Shown in pieces: positions 60,606-64,000 of a DNA stretch of 64,000 bases. A model generated the notes under the pieces. The model had not been told where the DNA came from and ran no database searches. It worked only from the letters and a program-made list of their open reading frames with translations. The stretch comes from Guadua angustifolia. Taxonomy: Eukaryota > Streptophyta > Magnoliopsida > Poales > Poaceae. The number at the start of each line of letters is the position of its first letter. Position 1 is the first letter of the stretch. Both the position numbers and the translations under genes were made by a program. The stretch lies in contig CM070512.1 in the NCBI GenBank assembly GCA_036346375.1, positions 38,920,466 through 38,984,465 on the forward strand, read 5' to 3'.

Positions 60606-60690
60606 ATTGGACTTAGCAGTGCACTCGACACATTCTGTGGTCAAGCATTTGGAGCAAAAGAACCAGCTTCCGTAGGTGTACACATGCAAA
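60606..60690 (+). pseudogene. Captured MATE/DETOXIFICATION transporter exon
   Basis: After an acceptor-like GTAG at 60602-60605 the + frame reads IGLSSALDTFCGQAFGAKEP, then ASVGVHMQ. Plant MATE transporters carry G(L/M)ASALETLCGQAYGAK..H.LGVY.QR at the end of the second transmembrane helix, so the match is specific. MATE proteins export organic compounds from the cytosol in exchange for H+ or Na+. Only this one exon is visible. It lies inside CACTA-3 on the opposite strand to the element's own exons, consistent with transposon capture. Confidence 0.75.
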
Positions 60691-60724
60691 ATACACACCA
60701 TAAAAAATTCTTGGATTAACAAAA

Positions 60725-60955
60725 ATTGTAGGCTAGAGGAAGCACGGCACTGAGCGGGCACACAGGCGGGCAGGGCGGCAGCGGCGCTGGGCGGCGCGGG
60801 GCGACGGCGGCGTGGGCGGCGGCGTCGGCGGTAGGGCGGGGCGGCGATGGCGGGCGCGCGGCGGCGGCGGCGCGGCGGCGGCGGCGGCAAGCGCAAGGAG
60901 ATGAGCGGAGGAACGCGTGAAGAAATGGCCGAGCCCAGCCGAGCCGGAGGTGAAT
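60725..60955 (-). promoter_or_regulatory. GC-rich leader of the CACTA-3 gene
   Basis: A strongly GC-rich block of GGCGGCGGCG repeats lies just inside the right subterminal repeats. CACTA-2 has a GC-rich leader at the equivalent place. On - it would be the 5' end of the deleted transposon gene. The open frames here are low-complexity. Confidence 0.45.
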
Positions 60956-60957
60956 AA

Positions 60958-61245
60958 GTCCTGCTATTTTCGTGGGTTTCATTCAGCCGACGAAAAAAAC
61001 GTAATTTTCGTCGGCCACAGCCCAACCGACGAAAATTAGAGCCGCCACGAAACCCTAATCCGGGGTTTATTTTCGTGGGTTTTTCGTCGCCGACGAAAGT
61101 TAATTAACTTTCGTCGGCTGTATATAAGCCGACGAAATTTAAAGCATAACTTTCGTCGGCTGATTTTGGCCGTCGAAAATAAATTAAATGTCGTCGGTTT
61201 TCTTAAACGCCGACGAAGTTAAATTGGCCGACGAAAATTTTCACG
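60958..61245. repeat. CACTA-3 right subterminal repeats
   Basis: AATTTTCGTCGGCC, GCCGACGAAAGTTAATT and variants repeat about ten times in both orientations. Confidence 0.88.
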
Positions 61246-61257
61246 ATTCCTGTAGTG

Positions 61258-62239
61258 TGTAGTATAGATCTGCAGCCATTTGACGGGGATGATTTTGCCT
61301 GAGTACTTCTCGACAGAGTCTAGCTTGAATTTTTCTGGCCATATGACTACGCGTAGCTCAGGGGTAAATACTTTGCATCCCTCATTGATGTCCTCGAGGG
61401 TCGCCTTTCACAGACATTGTCATGTTTCTTGTCAAGGAGGGAACTTGTGCCACACCGATAAGTGGCACCTTAAGGGCGAAGATTTGCCTCGTCTAGCCCT
61501 ACACGCAGGAGATCAGCCCTTCGAAGGTGGGGACTCATTTTCTTGTCACTCGTTGTCTTCGTGGTAACGTTCTTCCCTTCGATTGCGAAGGACGTCATAT
61601 AAATCCCATCGATCGTGAGGAATACGGTCCTAGAGAACCTAGTCGCTGAATTTGCTGTCCCTGAAAATCCGACGCCCGTGGGTGGGGCATCGTTGGATCA
61701 TCAAGATCGAGTTGCTTTGACAGATTGGCCATAATCTTGGCTGTGGCCGTGGCGGTCAGATCTCACAATGATATGTAGTGTTGGGAGCAACAGCATTTGC
61801 GGCCGCTCGAGCTGCAGTTTTCACCGCCATAGGATCTTGAGGCGTGCATGGGGGATTTGGTGTCCCTGACCACATGTGGTTTCTGCCCCTGTTTCTCCTT
61901 CTTGGGAGTTTTCGGCAGTAGCACCATTGTTGGCTCTGGTCATGAACACACATCGGTCAGTACGGCTATTACTCATTCTTTATTCAGTCCGCCGAGGTCG
62001 CCCTTGTCGTTATCACTCTCCATCTTGACGTACTTGAGGATGCTGGGCTCCATAGGGTTGAAATCGATGAAGCACACCTCTTGGCGTGGGTCCCAGGAGC
62101 AGGATTCGATGAAGCCGATATGCCCAAGATCTCCGCCTGGCCTCCATCGATAAAGCATGGTTCCGAAGGCGATCTTAGATCCGACTATTGGAGCTTGGTC
62201 GACGTTGGAGACTTCATTGTGAACACGCACCGAAGACAT
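61258..62239 (-). pseudogene. Gypsy gag, N-terminal part
   Basis: The - strand start is MSSVRVHNEVSNVDQAPIV at 62239. The frame continues with YVKMESDNDKGDLGG to a stop near 61973, then broken pieces, ending GKIIPVKWLQIYTT at 61258, where CACTA-3 is inserted. Removing CACTA-3 and one TSD copy joins this to the gag core at 56771. Stops and shifts between 61270 and 61970 show decay. Confidence 0.7.
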
Positions 62240-62285
62240 GTCTGATCTGCAAAAACAGCTAAAGGCACCTATCTAACGCGTCAAC

Positions 62286-62967
62286 TGTCGAAGGTTAAAA
62301 ATCGATAATAAACTTATAGTTTCAAGTATCTTCGGATTAGCAAAGTCAGATACGAAATCGGAGGCACATAATGTAGACAGGTTCGGGCCCCCGGATGGGG
62401 AAATACCCTAATCCTGTGTAGATGTCATATGGAGTCGATGAACAAAGTATAAAACAGGATACCTAACTCTAATTACAATGAAGATTGAACTTGGAGGTGG
62501 TTAAACTACAGCTAAGGGGTTGACGAAGTGTGGTTCGCCGGTTCTTGGATGCTCTGCTCAAAAGGTCTTTTTGTTTGTCTAGCTCTGGATCGCTAGTAGT
62601 CTCCCTGAATTGTTTGTTCCTGTAGATGTCTACCCCCATTCTTATATAGTCAGGATAGCCTTGTCTTAGATCAAGTTATAGTCGATTTGGGATACTAAAT
62701 CATAGCCGATGGGGAGTCCATCGTTGCGTGATCTCTATAGTGTACGTATCCAAACTTCCCTTGATATCAGCCGTACTCAAGTTAGTTTCCTCGCAATGGG
62801 AATACAACCGAGTCCTTCCTTGTATGAAGATACCTCCTCCGCGTATGTCTTATTCTATAGAATTGGACCCGTGATATCTGAAATTTCTAGATACTTGCTT
62901 AAGCATATACGATATGATCTTTAAGTTTTCTATGCGTATTCATAACCCGTATTTATATATTGGACAC
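62286..62967 (-). repeat. 5' LTR of the Gypsy element (outer limit approximate)
   Basis: The inner edge begins TGTCGAAGG on + (62286), next to GCGTCAAC, a corrupted primer-binding region of the GGCGCGCCAAC type seen in grass Gypsy elements. A - strand TATA box, ACTATATAAG, lies at 62650-62641. The outer edge is taken at ...TATTGGACA (62967), giving TG...CA ends. No partner LTR exists to confirm it. Confidence 0.6.
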
Positions 62968-64000
62968 TTTGCTAATGATTCCTGCTTGTTTCCGTCTAGT
63001 CCGTATCTGCTCGGCCGCTCTATTCGCTCAGCCATAGCCAGGTAGAATTTTTTCCTGTGCTCTACTTTTCTTGTTTGTACGATTCCCTTCCTGTGTTTGT
63101 AATACACTATTTAAATATGCTGAGGTGCTGCTCTTTCCGTTCGATAATTGTGTGCCTACGATTAAATCTTTCCTTATCTTGCGTTTGCGGTTACGTTATT
63201 TCTTTAACGTTGTTATACACGTTATGCTGCTTTACATTTAATAGATTTACTACTGTTATTTTCGAAATTAGCTTTGGGTCCTTCCTCTGTGTCGAAATCA
63301 GCTTTGGGTGCTACTTCTGTGTGTCTGTGTACGTATTTGTTTATTCCCCATGTGACACGTTTACCGCTGTTTTGTGCTAATTCTTTTTGTGCCACCTCTG
63401 TATGTTGTTTTTTTTTTCATTGCTAATCAGATGGCTGCGTTTAGATTCTTTCTGTTCTTTTCGTCGTTAATCATATAGCTGCGTTTAGATAATCTGTTAT
63501 CTATTGCCCTATCCTTGGGTTACGTATGCTCGCTTTATTGCCTATACTGTTGTTGTTTAGCCCACACCTTTTTTTCACCCTTTATTTATCTTCCATACAT
63601 TGTGCCTCACATTTTATGTACCTACAGAGCATGCGTGCTACCTAGCTTACTTCCTTCTGTGAGTTCAACTCTGCTGCTATCTCCGACTATACCCCCATTG
63701 TCACGTCAGACAACATTGAGTTAGTGCTATCCCTACCCTACCCTTTTCCGATGCTCTGTTATCTCTTCCGTTTCGTATGACTCAGTGAATTTTGTGTTGC
63801 TCCATTTTTTTGGTTTAGGAGACCATTTCTGCCCCCGTTGGGCCGGCTATTGTCGCTCGCGTTAACAGAGCTATTCTATTAGGCGTGTTGCTAACAGATG
63901 CAGAGCTCAATTGAGTGAAGGTCGTCCTTTTGCTTTGTTGTATTGATCCACCCTACGTTTTGTTTTTTCCCCTTTTACGCTTTTTCGTATTGACATGTCT
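62968..64000. other. Unassigned pyrimidine-rich DNA at the right edge
   Basis: T/C-rich sequence without a supported gene. A 30-bp unit (GAAATTAGCTTTGGGTCCTT) is tandemly duplicated near 63265-63324, and TGGCTGCGTTTAGATTCT / TAGCTGCGTTTAGATAATCT repeats near 63432 and 63476. It may be intron DNA of the aconitase copy beyond the Gypsy insertion, but no aconitase exon was found. Confidence 0.35.

Larger units (their letters stand above)
56772..61257 (-). mobile_element. CACTA-3: internally deleted CACTA element with a captured MATE exon
   Basis: The right end (reverse complement) is CACTACAGGAATCGTGAAAA; the left end reads CTACTACAGAATCTGAAC, a copy with one inserted T. The 3-bp duplication TGT lies on both sides (56769-56771 and 61258-61260). 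Subterminal repeats of TTTTCGTCGGC and CCCACGAAAATTAA occur at 56800-57240 and 60960-61245. No TNP2 sequence is present. Exons related to the CACTA-2 second gene lie on - (59691-59584 and about 57934-57771). At 4,486 bp it is a non-autonomous derivative. Confidence 0.88.
56109..62967 (-). mobile_element. Truncated Ty3/Gypsy element (5' LTR and gag), interrupted by CACTA-3
   Basis: On - it runs from a 5' LTR (62967-62286, approximate) through gag to about 56109. No pol or 3' LTR follows; the sequence goes directly into the aconitase intron. It is therefore 3'-truncated, probably by illegitimate recombination. CACTA-3 splits gag between WLQIYTT and the codons for VMRAAGGNEK. Confidence 0.72.

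Noticed and set aside
60570..61025. 151-codon Arg/Pro/Ala-rich frame
   Set aside because: It results from CGG-repeat composition and runs antisense across the MATE exon and subterminal repeats.

Overview
This window looks like nuclear DNA of a grass (Poaceae) or close monocot relative. It is a dense stack of nested transposable elements around a few host-gene remnants. The clues are three CACTA (En/Spm) elements with TNP2-type genes, a PIF/Harbinger transposase gene, Tourist-like and hAT-type MITEs, a Helitron, a Copia element, a truncated Gypsy element and several solo LTRs. I see no bacterial-style operons. Most boundaries below rest on target-site duplications (TSDs) and terminal motifs read directly from the sequence. 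Family names come from protein motifs recognised by eye, without database searches.

Layout. 1-3.6 kb: a PIF/Harbinger-type element whose left end lies outside the window. A decayed ORF1 remnant is on the + strand, and an apparently intact two-exon transposase is on the - strand. 3,698-16,630: CACTA-1 (12.9 kb, TSD AAT), with a degraded TNP2 transposase, a tRNA-like sequence beside an AT-rich tandem array, a palindrome-rich promoter region, and a degraded second gene (Transposase_24-like N-terminus plus Ulp1/C48-like C-terminus). 17,010-26,879: a Helitron on the - strand (5' TC, 3' CTAG, inserted between A and T). It carries an RCC1-repeat gene fragment and is split by a 5.2-kb LTR-like element (LTR-A, TSD ACCTC). 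27,498-34,050: related element LTR-B (TSD CTTCG), itself split by an hAT-type MITE (8-bp TSD). 34,195-37,722: a third such element, LTR-C (TSD ATCAA). Then come a MITE, a complete but inactivated Copia element (38,654-43,613, TSD AAGAA) and a Tourist-like MITE (44,026-44,390, TSD TAA).

44,695-53,204 is CACTA-2 (8.5 kb, TSD AGC), with a broken TNP2 gene and a multi-exon second gene containing a duplicated 39-nt mini-exon. 53.7-56.0 kb holds the 5' end of a host aconitate hydratase gene: TATA box, transit-peptide-like exon 1 and exon 2. Exon 2 is split by a 1.66-kb Copia-type solo LTR (54,209-55,864, TSD CTCAC); removing it restores an aconitase reading frame. A truncated Gypsy element (about 56.1-62.97 kb, - strand) follows, and its gag is split by CACTA-3 (56,772-61,257, TSD TGT). 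CACTA-3 is a deletion derivative related to CACTA-2 that carries a MATE-transporter exon. The last kilobase is unassigned pyrimidine-rich DNA.

Few genes here look functional. The PIF transposase has an uninterrupted spliced reading frame with its DDE residues. Every other long coding region shows stops, frameshifts or truncation. The nesting gives relative ages: LTR-A is younger than the Helitron, the hAT MITE is younger than LTR-B, CACTA-3 is younger than the Gypsy element, and the Copia-type LTR is younger than the aconitase copy.
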